Origin: CAZMHL01 sp045605445
Lineage (GTDB): Bacteria; Bacillota; Clostridia; RGIG6154
NCBI GenBank assembly: GCA_045605445.1
Contig: JAZUPZ010000019.1
Coordinates: 1 to 28,264 of the forward strand
DNA length: 28,264 bases
Reading direction: 5' to 3'
Shown: piece after piece, positions 1 to 6,242 of the stretch
Numbering within the stretch: the first letter of the stretch is position 1
Layout of the letters: each line of letters starts with the position of its first letter
The notes under the pieces: model-generated
What the model saw: the letters and a program-made list of their open reading frames with translations, nothing else
Databases searched by the model: none
Told to the model about the DNA's origin: nothing
Position numbers and translations under genes: made by a program

Positions 1-307
1 CTTCAACTAATGCCTTCACTTTTTTGTATTGCTTTTGCTTTTCGGGGTCCCCGAAAGTCGGCAGACTTTAAGGGGAGAAGGAGCAACCGAGCGTAAACTT
101 TGAGCTTTGTAAAAGCTCAATTAACAGCGAGTGTTGCGACGTACAGCGAGTTAGGCGAGGTTTGTTCGTAGCCAAAAGGTCAAAAAACAAAGAAAACTCT
201 CAATTTTGAGAGTTTTCTACATTTAGTTATAAATATTATAAGTTTTATATAACCTTGTATATACTTATTCTGACCTTTTGGCGTTCCGGACTTTTTTTAC
301 AGCCCTT
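1..307. repeat. Intergenic repeat region with structured elements
   Basis: No convincing gene is seen here. Positions 141-172 match 9770-9801 with one mismatch over 32 bp, so this is a dispersed repeat. Just upstream is a stem-loop (TTGAGCTT/AAAGCTCAA, about 99-121). A perfect 12-bp-arm palindrome lies at 192-217 (GAAAACTCTCAA/TTGAGAGTTTTC) and looks like a bidirectional terminator. An 11-bp inverted pair, CCAAAAGGTCA at 172-182 and TGACCTTTTGG at 271-281, encloses that palindrome. The region continues past the left window edge, so its true extent is unknown. Confidence 0.6.
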
Positions 308-550
308 CTATTTTATCTCTTGTTCTAAATTGTCAAACTCTTCCGTTGAGAAAAACTCTCCCAATGTAATTTCCAGACCATCACAAAACTTTTTAACGGT
401 TCTGATTGAAATGTCTCTGCGCGACTTATCCAGCATACTGTATGCAGTTGACGGTGTAACTCCCGATATATTCGCAAGTTCATTTATGCTTATATTTTTT
501 TCGTTACATAATTCGCCGAATCGTTTTACTACTAAGTCTTTAACGTCCAC
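308..550 (-). CDS. Small XRE-family HTH regulator
   Basis: An 80-aa single-domain DNA-binding protein. A Cro/C1-type helix-turn-helix spans about residues 5-65, with the typical pattern LCNEKNISINELANISGVTP followed by an S-T-A-Y-S recognition helix. The start is a GTG (548-550) preceded by AAGAGGTG at good spacing; no in-frame ATG fits better. It is transcribed away from the membrane-anchored protein gene at 682, and the 132-bp gap holds a 32-bp interrupted palindrome (584-615), a natural candidate for its own operator. Autoregulation and control of the neighbour are inferences. There is no sensor domain, so its signal is unknown. Confidence 0.8.
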   Translation of the reverse strand: MDVKDLVVKRFGELCNEKNISINELANISGVTPSTAYSMLDKSRRDISIRTVKKFCDGLEITLGEFFSTEEFDNLEQEIK

Positions 551-583
551 TTTGAAACACCTCTTACGGATATCTTAAAATAT

Positions 584-615
584 TTTACGTCCGTGCGTGT
601 ACGCACTTGCGTAAA
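584..615. promoter_or_regulatory. Interrupted palindrome, candidate operator
   Basis: The sequence reads TTTACG-tcc-GTGCGT-gt-ACGCAC-ttg-CGTAAA, symmetric over 32 bp with perfect 6-bp inner and outer arms. It sits between two divergent genes and overlaps the -35 box of the rightward promoter (607-612). That fits a repressor site for the adjacent small XRE protein. Confidence 0.55.
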
Positions 616-635
616 CTGTGGAATTATGTTATACT
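607..635 (+). promoter_or_regulatory. Sigma-A-type promoter for the 682 gene
   Basis: TTGCGT (607-612), a 17-bp spacer and TATACT (630-635). The -35 overlaps the right arm of the palindrome, implying repression by occlusion. Confidence 0.5.
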
Positions 636-681
636 TATTTGAGGATAATATTCACAATAATATTTTTAAAGGTGCTTTAGT

Positions 682-1002
682 ATGAAAAAAAGAACCACAA
701 AGAAAATTGCAGGAACAACGATTTATGCCGTGATAATTCTGGCTGTATTTCTTTTCCCTTTATCTGATAACCCTGACAAAATCGAACCATACACAGTTAA
801 CAGGTTCGCAGGAATAACAGAAAGCGGTAACAAACCGATAATAATTAAAGACATCAACCTTCAGGAAAAAAGTGTATATATTACAGCCACGGGAACAAAA
901 TATCACAAATATGGATGCAGATACCTACACAGCAGTTGCATTAAGCTGACATTTGAAAGAGCAAAAAGCAACGGCTATGAACCTTGCAAAATCTGTAATT
1001 AA
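682..1002 (+). CDS. Membrane-anchored protein with Cys/His C-terminal motif
   Basis: A 106-aa protein of unknown function. The basic N-terminus is followed by one hydrophobic segment (about residues 11-27), an uncleaved anchor or signal peptide. The linker is polar. The C-terminal 40 residues carry the pattern TGTKYHKYGCRYL-x(18)-GYEPCKIC, giving three spaced Cys and a His. This short motif is known at the C-terminus of extracellular nucleases and other secreted Firmicutes proteins and probably binds a metal; here it stands alone without a catalytic domain. ATG 682 follows AAAGGTG at suitable spacing. It is divergent from an XRE regulator. Confidence 0.7.
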   Translation: MKKRTTKKIAGTTIYAVIILAVFLFPLSDNPDKIEPYTVNRFAGITESGNKPIIIKDINLQEKSVYITATGTKYHKYGCRYLHSSCIKLTFERAKSNGYEPCKICN

Positions 1003-1037
1003 GAATCCACCGTCACCATAAGCATGAATAATAAACA

Positions 1038-1070
1038 AAGCCGGACATCCTTAGACGTCCGGCTTGATTT
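1038..1070. terminator. Bidirectional terminator between 682 gene and greA
   Basis: Perfect 9-bp arms AAGCCGGAC (1038-1046) and GTCCGGCTT (1057-1065), with T-rich flanks on both strands. It lies between two convergent genes. Confidence 0.75.
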
Positions 1071-1073
1071 TTG

Positions 1074-1550
1074 TTACATTATTTCAAGAACTTTAAATTC
1101 GCTTGAACCTGCCTGAGTTGTTACGGTAATAACATCTCCTGCTTTTTTGCCGATAAGGGCTTTGCCTACCGGTGATTCGCTTGAAATTTTGTTGTTTTTA
1201 AGGTCTACTTCCTTTGAGCCTACAATTGTGTAAACAAGCTCTTCTTCAAATTCCACGTCGTAAACCTTTACGGTAGAGCCGAAAGCAACCTCATCTTTGC
1301 CGTTGCTGCCTGTGTCTACAATTTTGGCAGATTTAATTGCCTTTTCAAGCTCAATAATTTTCGCTTCCAGTCTTGCCTGGTCGTCCTTTGCTTCGTCGTA
1401 TTCCGAGTTTTCGGAAAGGTCGCCGTAAGATCTTGCCAGCTTCAGCTTTTCAGCAACTTCCGCTCTTTTAACGGTTTTCATATGCTCAAGCTCAGCTACA
1501 AGCTTCTCATAACCCTCTTTGGTTAAGGTTATATCTTTTTCATTTCCCAT
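1074..1550 (-). CDS. greA: Transcription elongation factor GreA
   Basis: GreA enters the RNA polymerase secondary channel and stimulates cleavage of backtracked transcripts. The 158-aa length is normal for the family. Residues 1-75 form the N-terminal coiled coil, including the GDLSENSEYDEAKDDQ tip with its conserved acidic residues. Residues 80-158 are the FKBP-like C-terminal domain with the conserved SPVGKALIGKKAGDVI stretch. ATG at 1550 is preceded by AAGGAGC about 11 nt upstream. The gene is monocistronic, with a consensus promoter about 220 bp upstream and a terminator just after the stop. Confidence 0.97.
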   Translation of the reverse strand: MGNEKDITLTKEGYEKLVAELEHMKTVKRAEVAEKLKLARSYGDLSENSEYDEAKDDQARLEAKIIELEKAIKSAKIVDTGSNGKDEVAFGSTVKVYDVEFEEELVYTIVGSKEVDLKNNKISSESPVGKALIGKKAGDVITVTTQAGSSEFKVLEIM

Positions 1551-1771
1551 TTTTCGTAATGCTCCTTACATTTTCCGGAAAAACATCCCCTTTTTCCGGC
1601 ACTTTATATTTTATTTTCTGTCCTTCTTTTTTGTCAGAAATTTTAAATCGATTTTTTTGGCTTACATAAATAAACACTGCCGTGAACGGGTCAATTTCAG
1701 GGCAGGTTTTCCTTATCAGTCAAAAATTCTTTTTAAAATGTGTTCCTTTTTTCAAGACACACACATACCCC

Positions 1772-1799
1772 ATTATACCACTAAATTTTCATTTGTCAA
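1772..1799 (-). promoter_or_regulatory. Sigma-A promoter, probably for greA
   Basis: On the minus strand, TTGACA (1799-1794), a 16-bp spacer and TATAAT (1777-1772), both boxes perfect. The transcript would start near 1765 and have a leader of about 215 nt before greA. No conserved leader fold was recognised. The distance leaves room for a second promoter or leader regulation. Confidence 0.65.
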
Positions 1800-1808
1800 C
1801 AATTATTT

Positions 1809-2525
1809 TTATTGCACCTGTTCTCTGTAAAATCCGCCTATTTTAAGCTTGTTCTTTTTCAGATGCTTTTCCCCGTCCGCCCTTTTCAGAGCATTTTCAA
1901 GAACCCGCTCCATGGGCAGATGGGAATATTCCTTCATTGCCGAAGGAAGCTCAACAAAAAGGTCGTAGGCTCTGCTTCCCGTTTTCCCGTCAAAGAAAGC
2001 AAGGCCATCTCCGGTGTAAATAACCGCCCTTTCTTTAATTTCTCCGTCGGAAAGCTTTGCGCTCAGCCCCGTTTTTTCAAGAATCTCCTCCTGAAGAGAG
2101 GAATCGCTGCAGCCGTAAATCGTCATAAGCTTAACACAGGCGGCAATTTTAAAAATTTTTTCCTTTTCTTTGCTGTCGCCTTCTCCCACAACCAGGGCAA
2201 ATTCCTCATCAGCAAGAGAAATTCCGTTCAGATTTGCCCATTTTCTGAAAGCAACCGAAGGCAGATAGTTCATCAGCCTTTCATTATTCTTATTTTTTTC
2301 TATGTGTTTTATGCCATCAACAGACGTGTAAATATTTTCTTTATTTCCATAAATTTTTTCGAGCTTTTTCGCAGTTTTTCTTCTTATTTTTCCTTTTTTC
2401 GTTTTTACAGTAACTTCCCTTACAAGAACTTCCTCCCTGTCAAAAGAAATCTCCTTCTCCCTTATTTCCTCTTTTTCAAAAAAACCTTTCCTTTCCTCTC
2501 CCGTTATGCATATCGCTTCAAACAC
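1809..2525 (-). CDS. Hypothetical protein, 238 aa
   Basis: I do not recognise a family. The protein is soluble, strongly charged (many Lys and Glu) and lacks a signal peptide or membrane segment. Residues 1-70 are basic and read as an RNA- or DNA-facing region (KTKKGKIRRKTAKK). The middle is more hydrophobic, and a C-terminal segment contains GDGLAFFDGKTGSRAYDLFVELP. The start is GTG at 2525 (MFEAICITG) with a GGGTGG-type site upstream. The opposite strand has an equally long frame, but it is rich in Phe/Ser, as expected of an antisense shadow. The gene ends just before the greA promoter. Confidence 0.65.
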   Translation of the reverse strand: MFEAICITGEERKGFFEKEEIREKEISFDREEVLVREVTVKTKKGKIRRKTAKKLEKIYGNKENIYTSVDGIKHIEKNKNNERLMNYLPSVAFRKWANLNGISLADEEFALVVGEGDSKEKEKIFKIAACVKLMTIYGCSDSSLQEEILEKTGLSAKLSDGEIKERAVIYTGDGLAFFDGKTGSRAYDLFVELPSAMKEYSHLPMERVLENALKRADGEKHLKKNKLKIGGFYREQVQ

Positions 2526-2610
2526 CTTACCACCCTTGTATCTTCTTATAATAAACCGCTTACCGCCGTTGCTTAATACTATGCACCATTTTTTTATTTA
2601 TACATTTATT

Positions 2611-3045
2611 TCACAGCATATCTGCAATATTTAAAACTTTCTTCCCTTTCTTTTCTGCAAGAGCAAAAAACCTGTAGGCTCCGCCAAAAGAATTTTGCAC
2701 AAAGCCTATAACAAAATCACTTTTTTCTATCATCCATTTGTTTCTGAAGGATATTGCAAATTTCGGAAAAACTTCCTCTGCTCCCTCGGGCAAAAGGGCA
2801 TTTTTATAAATGTTTTCCCCTTTGATGCCCGGCATATACGCTAAAACTACGTGGTAGCTTATTTGAGGATACATTTCCTTCATATTTTCAAGAACACGGC
2901 AGACAAGACGGTCAAATTTTCCGTTATTTCCAACGTAAAAATGTCCTACCCCCCGGTTTTCTATCATATCCTTCAATACGCTTGTCAGAATTGGCTCAAT
3001 ATCCTCGTCAAATCGTCTGTGCCCGAAAAAAGTACAGCTTAACAT
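2611..3045 (-). CDS. SLOG-family putative nucleotide-binding protein
   Basis: A 144-aa protein. It starts with LSCTFFGHRRF, then YVGNNGKFDRLV, and ends FVIGFVQNSFGGAYRFFALAEKKGKKVLNI, the Rossmann-like pattern of SLOG/YpsA-like proteins, which are proposed to bind nucleotides or nucleotide-derived ligands. No catalytic partner domain is attached. ATG 3045 is preceded by AAGGAGG. The promoter is consensus but flanked by palindromic operators, so expression is probably tightly controlled by the divergent XRE protein at 3192. SLOG proteins occur in conflict and stress systems; a role here is inference only. Confidence 0.75.
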   Translation of the reverse strand: MLSCTFFGHRRFDEDIEPILTSVLKDMIENRGVGHFYVGNNGKFDRLVCRVLENMKEMYPQISYHVVLAYMPGIKGENIYKNALLPEGAEEVFPKFAISFRNKWMIEKSDFVIGFVQNSFGGAYRFFALAEKKGKKVLNIADML

Positions 3046-3057
3046 ATAATCCTCCTT

Positions 3058-3071
3058 ACCCGTATACGGGT
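3058..3071. promoter_or_regulatory. Operator 1 (ACCCGTATACGGGT)
   Basis: A perfect 14-bp palindrome at the expected transcription start and immediately upstream of the ribosome site of the SLOG gene. Confidence 0.65.
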
Positions 3072-3078
3072 TAAAAGA

Positions 3079-3107
3079 ATTATATAAAAATATTTTTTCA
3101 ATGTCAA
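3079..3107 (-). promoter_or_regulatory. Consensus sigma-A promoter of the SLOG gene
   Basis: TTGACA (3107-3102), exactly 17 bp, TATAAT (3084-3079). Operator 2 abuts the -35 and operator 1 covers the start point, as expected for a strong promoter held off by a repressor. Confidence 0.8.
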
Positions 3108-3120
3108 CCCGTATTCGGGT
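3107..3120. promoter_or_regulatory. Operator 2 (ACCCGTATTCGGGT)
   Basis: A 14-bp near-perfect palindrome with the same ACCCG/CGGGT half-sites as operator 1; it overlaps the edge of the -35 box. Confidence 0.65.
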
Positions 3121-3154
3121 AATTATTCCTTTGGGACATAGTATGATTATATTA

Positions 3155-3168
3155 ACCCATAAATGGGT
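3155..3168. promoter_or_regulatory. Operator 3 (ACCCATAAATGGGT)
   Basis: A 14-bp site with ACCCAT/ATGGGT half-sites, 24 bp upstream of the XRE start codon. It differs from sites 1 and 2 at the fifth base of each half, so it may have a different affinity and serve autoregulation. Confidence 0.6.
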
Positions 3169-3191
3169 AATAATATTTTGAAGTGATTAAA

Positions 3192-3431
3192 ATGGATTAT
3201 TCTCAGATTTATGTAAACAGAATAAAAACTCTTTGCAAAGAACGTGGCATTGCCATAAATAAGCTGGCAACTATGAGCGACGTAAGCCAATCCACTCTTG
3301 ATAACATAGTCAGAGGGCTTACCAAAAACCCCGGAGCCAAAACTCTCCACAAAATTGCTATTGCCTTTAATATGACTTTGGCAGAGTTCCTTGACTTTAA
3401 AGAGCTTAACGATTACTCCTTTGATGAATGA
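3192..3431 (+). CDS. XRE-family HTH regulator
   Basis: A 79-aa single-domain HTH protein. The Cro/C1-type fold covers about residues 8-65 (CKERGIAINKLATMSDVSQSTLDNIVRG), with an acidic C-terminal tail. An upstream in-frame GTG exists at 3183, but ATG 3192 has the better AAGTGA spacing. It is divergent from the SLOG gene and separated from it by three ACCC-N6-GGGT palindromes, so it is the obvious candidate repressor of both genes (inference). A strong terminator follows directly, isolating this pair from the cotJ operon. Confidence 0.8.
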   Translation: MDYSQIYVNRIKTLCKERGIAINKLATMSDVSQSTLDNIVRGLTKNPGAKTLHKIAIAFNMTLAEFLDFKELNDYSFDE

Positions 3432-3472
3432 ACAGGTTGTGAAAACAATGTTTTTTACAACCTGTTTTTTTC
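3431..3472 (+). terminator. Terminator after the XRE gene
   Basis: AACAGGTTGT (3431-3440) pairs with ACAACCTGTT (3457-3466), with inner AAAA/TTTT pairing, followed by a run of T. Confidence 0.8.
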
Positions 3473-3499
3473 ACCATTTTTTTATTTATACATAATATA
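3473..3499 (+). promoter_or_regulatory. Candidate mother-cell (sigma-K/sigma-E type) promoter of cotJ
   Basis: AC (3473-3474), a 16-bp spacer and CATAATATA (3491-3499) fit the AC-N16-CATANNNTA pattern known for sigma-K. Sigma-E has a similar -10. In Bacillus subtilis cotJ is a mother-cell operon. No sigma-A boxes at proper spacing were seen. Confidence 0.5.
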
Positions 3500-3527
3500 T
3501 TATTGTAAATTTAATGAAAGGATTTAT

Positions 3528-3719
3528 GTGATTATGGAAATCAACACAAGCAATAATACGAATCTTACCCCGTATGCAAAGCTTTTCATAAATTATCAGC
3601 AGCCGGGCGGCGACCTTTTTGAGCCTGACGAAGCTCTTACCCGCGGCACAATTTTCCCGGCTTTATATATCCCCTATAAAAATAAATGGGAGGTAAAAAA
3701 ATGGTTAGAGAAGATGTAA
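3528..3719 (+). CDS. cotJA: Spore coat-associated protein CotJA
   Basis: CotJA is a small spore-coat protein made in the mother cell and acts with CotJB and CotJC. The 63-aa length is slightly short for the family. The diagnostic stretch is EALTRGTIFPALYIPYKNKW (about residues 35-54), preceded by the family's FINYQQPGGDLFEPD region. The start may be GTG 3528 (7 nt after AAAGGA) or ATG 3534. Its 3' end overlaps cotJB by 19 bp, so the two are probably translationally coupled. Confidence 0.9.
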   Translation: MIMEINTSNNTNLTPYAKLFINYQQPGGDLFEPDEALTRGTIFPALYIPYKNKWEVKKWLEKM

Positions 3720-3943
3720 TTCAGCAGATTATGAAGCTTAAATTTTACCTTGTCGACCTGGGTCTTTACCTTGATACTCATACCTTCGACACCGATATGA
3801 TTGCCCTTTACAGGGAATATAAAGAAGAATACTGCAAGCTTGTAAAAATGTATGAAGAACAGTTCGGCCCCCTCACCGTGGGCACTACAAGAGAAGATTT
3901 CTGGAACTGGACTCAGAACCCATGGCCCTGGGATTTCGAATAG
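3701..3943 (+). CDS. cotJB: Spore coat protein CotJB
   Basis: An 80-aa coat protein. It shows the family features LKFYLVDLGLYLDTHTFDTD and YREYKEEYCKLVKMYEEQFGPLT, then the aromatic C-terminus WNWTQNPWPWDFE. An upstream in-frame ATG at 3686 lies inside the ribosome site region; ATG 3701 follows GGGAGGT (3688-3694) and is preferred. The gene overlaps the end of cotJA, and its stop codon forms part of the AGGAGG site of cotJC, a tightly packed cotJA-cotJB-cotJC operon. Confidence 0.92.
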   Translation: MVREDVIQQIMKLKFYLVDLGLYLDTHTFDTDMIALYREYKEEYCKLVKMYEEQFGPLTVGTTREDFWNWTQNPWPWDFE

Positions 3944-3957
3944 GAGGATTCAATTAA

Positions 3958-4068
3958 ATGTGGAATTATCAGAAACATCTCGAATTCCCGGTTAACATCA
4001 AAAACCCGGACCCGAGAATGGCAAAACTTATCATAACCCAATATGGCGGAGCGTACCAAAATGTTTGA
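3958..4068 (+). CDS. cotJC: CotJC 5' segment, interrupted after codon 31
   Basis: ATG 3958 follows AGGAGG (3942-3947). Translation gives MWNYQKHLEFPVNIKNPDPR then MAKLIITQYGG, the typical CotJC N-terminus. After GGC GGA (4045-4050) the sequence leaves the family: AYQNV then TGA at 4066-4068. In normal CotJC the GG is followed by PDGELGASLRYLSQRYSMP, and that continuation appears at 7707. The 36-aa product as it stands lacks every catalase ligand. The break coincides with a GCGGA core shared with 7702-7706, so the gene is split by a recombinase element, not decayed. Confidence 0.95.
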   Translation: MWNYQKHLEFPVNIKNPDPRMAKLIITQYGGAYQNV

Positions 4069-4071
4069 GTA
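4046..4071. other. Left attachment site (core GCGGA plus element arm)
   Basis: The core GCGGA is 4046-4050. The element arm TGTTTGAGTA is at 4062-4071, 11 nt inside the core. Its inverse, TACTCAAACA, is at the same distance from the right core. Joined on an excised circle they form a symmetric site of about 47 bp, as expected for a serine recombinase attP. Confidence 0.8.
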
Positions 4072-4077
4072 GCCTTA

Positions 4078-5526
4078 CTAACGCCTCCAAAATACGCATT
4101 TTAGAGACTTTCCGTCTTCTCCTCCTTTTATGATTTCTTTAAAAATTGTCCTTGCCATGTTGTTTTTTTCAACATTACTTACATCAGCATCTTTCAAAAC
4201 TTCGGTCAGTCTGCGAAGCTCTTTCTTGTCAATTGGGGCTTCCTCTTCAGGTTCTTCCTCCTGAGTGGTTTCAAGCATCTCTTTTAACTTTTCTATCTCA
4301 TCGAGAATAGCTTTTTTATTCTTCTTATACTCATCAAGAGTGTCAACACCGTCTTCATAAGCTAATTTAACTCTTTCTAAACGTATATCAAGTCTTTGAA
4401 TCTGTGTTGAGATTATTTTGCTATCATCTGTATAAGTCGATTGCTCCAAAGCTTCAGATTCAGCAAATTCAAGCTCTACATTTGGAAGTTCCATCTCGGA
4501 CAAGATGTCAAGGATTATTTTAGATATTTTTTCCGCTTTAATATATCCAACACCATCGCATTTCCCTCTGCTTCGTTCTGAGCAACCGAAGAATCCACCC
4601 TGATAAGACAAAACTTTGCCGCACTTTTCACATCTGAGGATTCCCGTCAACCAATGGGACAAACCTTTTCTGTCAGAATTAAAGAACTTTCGGAACCTTG
4701 CTTTTTGCTCTTGCATTCTTTTCTCTGCTTTATCCCAAGTTTCCATATCTATAATAGGCTCGTGTGGGCCATCGGTTATAATTGCAGTTTCTGCTAAATA
4801 ATTTCGCGACAGCTTGCCGTCAGGATTCCAACGGGTTTTACCTATGTACAAAGGATTATTAAGCCAATATTCTACAGTTCTGTTTTCGATTTTGTTTCCA
4901 CGATGTGTTCTTACTCCCATAGCATTCAGTTCTTTTGCAATTGTTAAAAGACCTTTGCCGTTTACATAATCGTTAAAAACCTTTCGTATAATCTCCGCTT
5001 CTTCAGGAACGATAATATACTCACCGTTTTCCACCTTGTAACCAAATCCGGGTATCGAAAGAACACCTCCTCTTTTGGCTTTCTCTGTCATACCTCGTTT
5101 TACTTCTTCTGCAAGGTTTATGCTGTAAAACTCATCCATTGCTTCTATGATGGCTTCAATGAGTATGGATAATTTGTCATCACCGATGTCTTCACTGACC
5201 GATACAACATCAATATTATGCTCTTTTCGGAGCATAGATTTATAAACGATACTGTCTTCACGATTTCGTGCAAATCGGCTGAATTTCCAAACCAAGATAA
5301 CATCAAAAGGCTTTGGTTTACGCTTCGCAAGACCTATCATTTCGTTAAATGCAGGTCTGTTTTTAGTTTTTCTTCCGCTGATGCCTTCATCTACAAATAT
5401 AAATTCTTTTGGCAATAAAATTTGATTTCTTTCCGCATAGAGTCTTATTTTTTCTAACTGACTGGCAGGACTGTATTCAGCCTGATCATCAGTAGAAACT
5501 CGTATGTAAGCTGCCGCTACTTTCAT
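4078..5526 (-). CDS. Large serine recombinase (element excisionase/integrase)
   Basis: A 482-aa site-specific recombinase of the resolvase/invertase superfamily, SpoIVCA-like in role. The N-terminal catalytic domain (about residues 1-145) has AAYIRVSTDDQ with the nucleophilic Ser, then VDEGISGRKTKNRPAF and VWKFSRFARNRED with catalytic arginines. Residues about 160-270 form the recombinase domain (GFGYKVENGEYIIVPEEAEI). A zinc ribbon follows (CEKCGKVLSYQGGFFGC and a later C). The C-terminus is a long coiled coil with an EEEPEEEA segment. The start chosen is ATG 5526, 8 nt after AAGGAGG; an ATG 11 codons upstream lies in the leader. The stop is 27 bp from the left core, converging on the cotJC 5' piece. 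Confidence 0.95.
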   Translation of the reverse strand: MKVAAAYIRVSTDDQAEYSPASQLEKIRLYAERNQILLPKEFIFVDEGISGRKTKNRPAFNEMIGLAKRKPKPFDVILVWKFSRFARNREDSIVYKSMLRKEHNIDVVSVSEDIGDDKLSILIEAIIEAMDEFYSINLAEEVKRGMTEKAKRGGVLSIPGFGYKVENGEYIIVPEEAEIIRKVFNDYVNGKGLLTIAKELNAMGVRTHRGNKIENRTVEYWLNNPLYIGKTRWNPDGKLSRNYLAETAIITDGPHEPIIDMETWDKAEKRMQEQKARFRKFFNSDRKGLSHWLTGILRCEKCGKVLSYQGGFFGCSERSRGKCDGVGYIKAEKISKIILDILSEMELPNVELEFAESEALEQSTYTDDSKIISTQIQRLDIRLERVKLAYEDGVDTLDEYKKNKKAILDEIEKLKEMLETTQEEEPEEEAPIDKKELRRLTEVLKDADVSNVEKNNMARTIFKEIIKGGEDGKSLKCVFWRR

Positions 5527-5570
5527 TTTGTTTAACCTCCTTCCCTGAAAAAACGGCAACTATTTATTCT

Positions 5571-5604
5571 ATACGATTATTGTATCAATGCCGCTTTTTG
5601 AAAT
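5571..5604 (-). promoter_or_regulatory. Possible sporulation-type -10 upstream of the recombinase
   Basis: Minus-strand GATACAAT (5586-5579) matches 7 of 8 positions of the sigma-E -10 consensus CATACAAT. No convincing -35 is seen at the expected distance, so this is only a candidate. The box lies in the loop of an imperfect inverted repeat (AAAAAGCGGCA ... TGCCGTTTTTT), which could instead be a terminator of the upstream genes. Confidence 0.3.
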
Positions 5605-5771
5605 CAAATTTTTTTGCTTTGAATTTTTATTTTTCTCTTAAAGTATTCAAAGAGCGCTTGCTCTTCAAGCTCTCTTTTCCAATGTTCCATATCCTTTTCA
5701 TTTAAGTTTGTGAGCTTTACCTCTTGCTCATCATCACCTGCTATGAAGAATTCAACTTTATATTCATCCAT
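5604..5771 (-). CDS. Small acidic/basic 55-aa protein of the element
   Basis: A short ORF, MDEYKVEFFIAGDDEQEVKL at the N-terminus, continuing as a charged helix (EKDMEHWKRELEEQALFEYF) and a Lys-rich tail. ATG 5771 follows GAGAGGTGG at good spacing. It lies directly upstream of the recombinase on the same strand. I do not recognise a family. Small proteins beside large serine recombinases are often recombination directionality factors, so this is a candidate for the excision cofactor, but nothing in the sequence proves it. Confidence 0.55.
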   Translation of the reverse strand: MDEYKVEFFIAGDDEQEVKLTNLNEKDMEHWKRELEEQALFEYFKRKIKIQSKKI

Positions 5772-5842
5772 TTCTACCACCTCTCATAATTTTATGTTTT
5801 AATTTAAACTTAAATAACAATATACTTTTTGCTTTTGAGCAT

Positions 5843-5866
5843 AAAAAAAGACCGGCACAACCGATC
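5843..5866 (-). terminator. Terminator after the beta-flower gene
   Basis: On the minus strand, GATCGG-TTGTG-CCGGTC is followed by seven T. A second small stem (CTGAC/GTCAG, 5884-5897) lies between it and the stop codon at 5920. It separates the cargo genes from the 55-aa ORF and recombinase. Confidence 0.7.
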
Positions 5867-5919
5867 GTTAAATGCAAAAGCGACTGACTTTCGTCAGCCG
5901 ACATTATACATCATACACA

Positions 5920-6222
5920 TCATAGTTCTATATCTTTATATCCTGCTATAGTTCCTATTGAACCGTGATTTCCAGGATTTCCATAATTTCCAACATTGCC
6001 ATAATTACCATAACAACCGAAACTAATTCCACGATACGGAGAATACATGTTGTATAACAATCTATCCTCATATATAATTTCTCCTAAATATCGTCCTGAC
6101 ATATCTATAAAAATTCCTTTGTCAGATAAGTAATGTCCAATGTTTTGGCCTGTTGGGGCGTGGAGTTGTTCTCCTACAAAATTTGCAATATGCTTCCCTT
6201 TACTATTAAATAAGAACTTCAT
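5920..6222 (-). CDS. Probable 4-fold beta flower-type protein
   Basis: A 100-aa protein starting MKFLFNSKGKHIANFVGEQL, with beta-strand repeats (IGHYLSD, IFIDMSGRYLGEIIYEDRLLYN) and then a Gly/Asn/Tyr repeat tail (YGNYGN, VGNYGN, PGNHGS). This matches my memory of the small family called 4-fold beta flower proteins, whose function is not established. ATG 6222 has GGAGC upstream. It follows the HTH gene by 20 bp on the same strand, so it belongs to the DUF3990-HTH transcript. Glycine-rich repeats can also occur in coat proteins, but the start of the protein argues against a plain low-complexity ORF. Confidence 0.6.
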   Translation of the reverse strand: MKFLFNSKGKHIANFVGEQLHAPTGQNIGHYLSDKGIFIDMSGRYLGEIIYEDRLLYNMYSPYRGISFGCYGNYGNVGNYGNPGNHGSIGTIAGYKDIEL

Positions 6223-6242
6223 TTTTTCGCTCCTTTAACAAT

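Noticed and set aside
1551..1771. A small gene in the greA leader
   Set aside because: One short open stretch can be read in front of greA, but it has no ribosome site, runs into greA out of frame and shows no conserved pattern.
1812..2576. A 254-aa plus-strand frame
   Set aside because: It is antisense to the hypothetical gene at 1809-2525 and has the Phe/Ser-rich, low-charge composition of a shadow frame; no ribosome site.
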